Source: DASZMX01 sp035551475
Lineage (GTDB): Bacteria; Verrucomicrobiota; Verrucomicrobiia; Limisphaerales; Palsa-1400
Direction of reading: 5' to 3'
Length of the DNA stretch: 6,456 nucleotides
Assembly (NCBI GenBank): GCA_035551475.1
Contig: DASZMX010000088.1
Location: 1-6,456 of the forward strand
Position numbers and translations under genes: made by a program. The notes under the pieces were generated by a model. It ran no database searches. It saw only the letters and a program-made list of their open reading frames with translations, and was not told where the DNA came from. Of this stretch, positions 6,421 through 6,456 are shown piece after piece. Numbering within the stretch: position 1 is the stretch's first letter; each line of letters begins with the position of its first letter.

Positions 6421-6454
6421 GTCGAGGCCTTCGTGCACCCACGAATGGCTCGAC
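6421..6454 (+). terminator. Hairpin downstream of the Calx-beta gene
   Basis: The arms are GTCGAG (6421-6426) with CTCGAC (6449-6454), and TTCGTG (6430-6435) with CACGAA (6440-6445), closed by a CACC tetraloop. A 3x3 internal segment (GCC/TGG) separates them and holds one central C-G pair. It begins 26 bases after the TAA stop. The window ends two bases later, so a T run cannot be checked. It could instead be part of a dispersed palindromic repeat. Confidence 0.45.
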
Positions 6455-6456
6455 TC

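Overview
The window looks like a chromosomal stretch from a member of the Verrucomicrobiota, most likely a Pedosphaera/Limisphaerales-type lineage. This is an inference from three things. There is a type II pseudopilin whose N-terminus reads [20 protein letters not shown], with an H-x(n)-DG motif near its C-terminus. There is a large secreted Calx-beta protein with jelly-roll-like flanking modules. The genes are GC-rich and lack clear Shine-Dalgarno sequences. I see no rRNA, tRNA, CRISPR array, insertion sequence or phage gene.

Layout. Positions 1-95 hold no supportable gene. From 96 to 2400 the minus strand carries a tight three-gene cluster, transcribed right to left. It comprises a sugar phosphate isomerase/epimerase-type TIM-barrel protein (1486-2400), a polytopic UPF0104/lysylphosphatidylglycerol-synthase-TM ('flippase-like') protein (371-1489), and a small two-helix membrane protein of unknown function (96-374). 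Both junctions are 4-base stop/start overlaps (ATGA, then TTGA), so the genes are probably translationally coupled. A 107-base gap with a strong hairpin separates this cluster from an upstream minus-strand gene for a secreted/pilus-associated pseudopilin (2508-3377).

A 281-base divergent intergenic region (3378-3658) holds promoter-like boxes in both directions. On the plus strand it is followed by a 911-residue secreted protein (3659-6394). That protein has a signal peptide, an N-terminal jelly-roll-like module, two Calx-beta repeats, a second divergent copy of the jelly-roll-like module and a short C-terminal beta-rich domain. A hairpin 26 bases after its stop, at the window's right edge, may be its terminator.

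How the genes fit together. The three-gene cluster points to a membrane-linked sugar or lipid-glycan function, with a soluble sugar-modifying enzyme and two membrane proteins, but the substrates cannot be read from the sequence. The pseudopilin and the Calx-beta protein are both exported and diverge from a shared intergenic region, and nothing shows that they act together. The most notable features are the coupled small membrane protein with a probable TTG start, the duplicated-module 'sandwich' architecture of the Calx-beta protein, and a C8 tract that would delete that protein's last domain if it slipped. I do not see a convincing new defence or mobile system.
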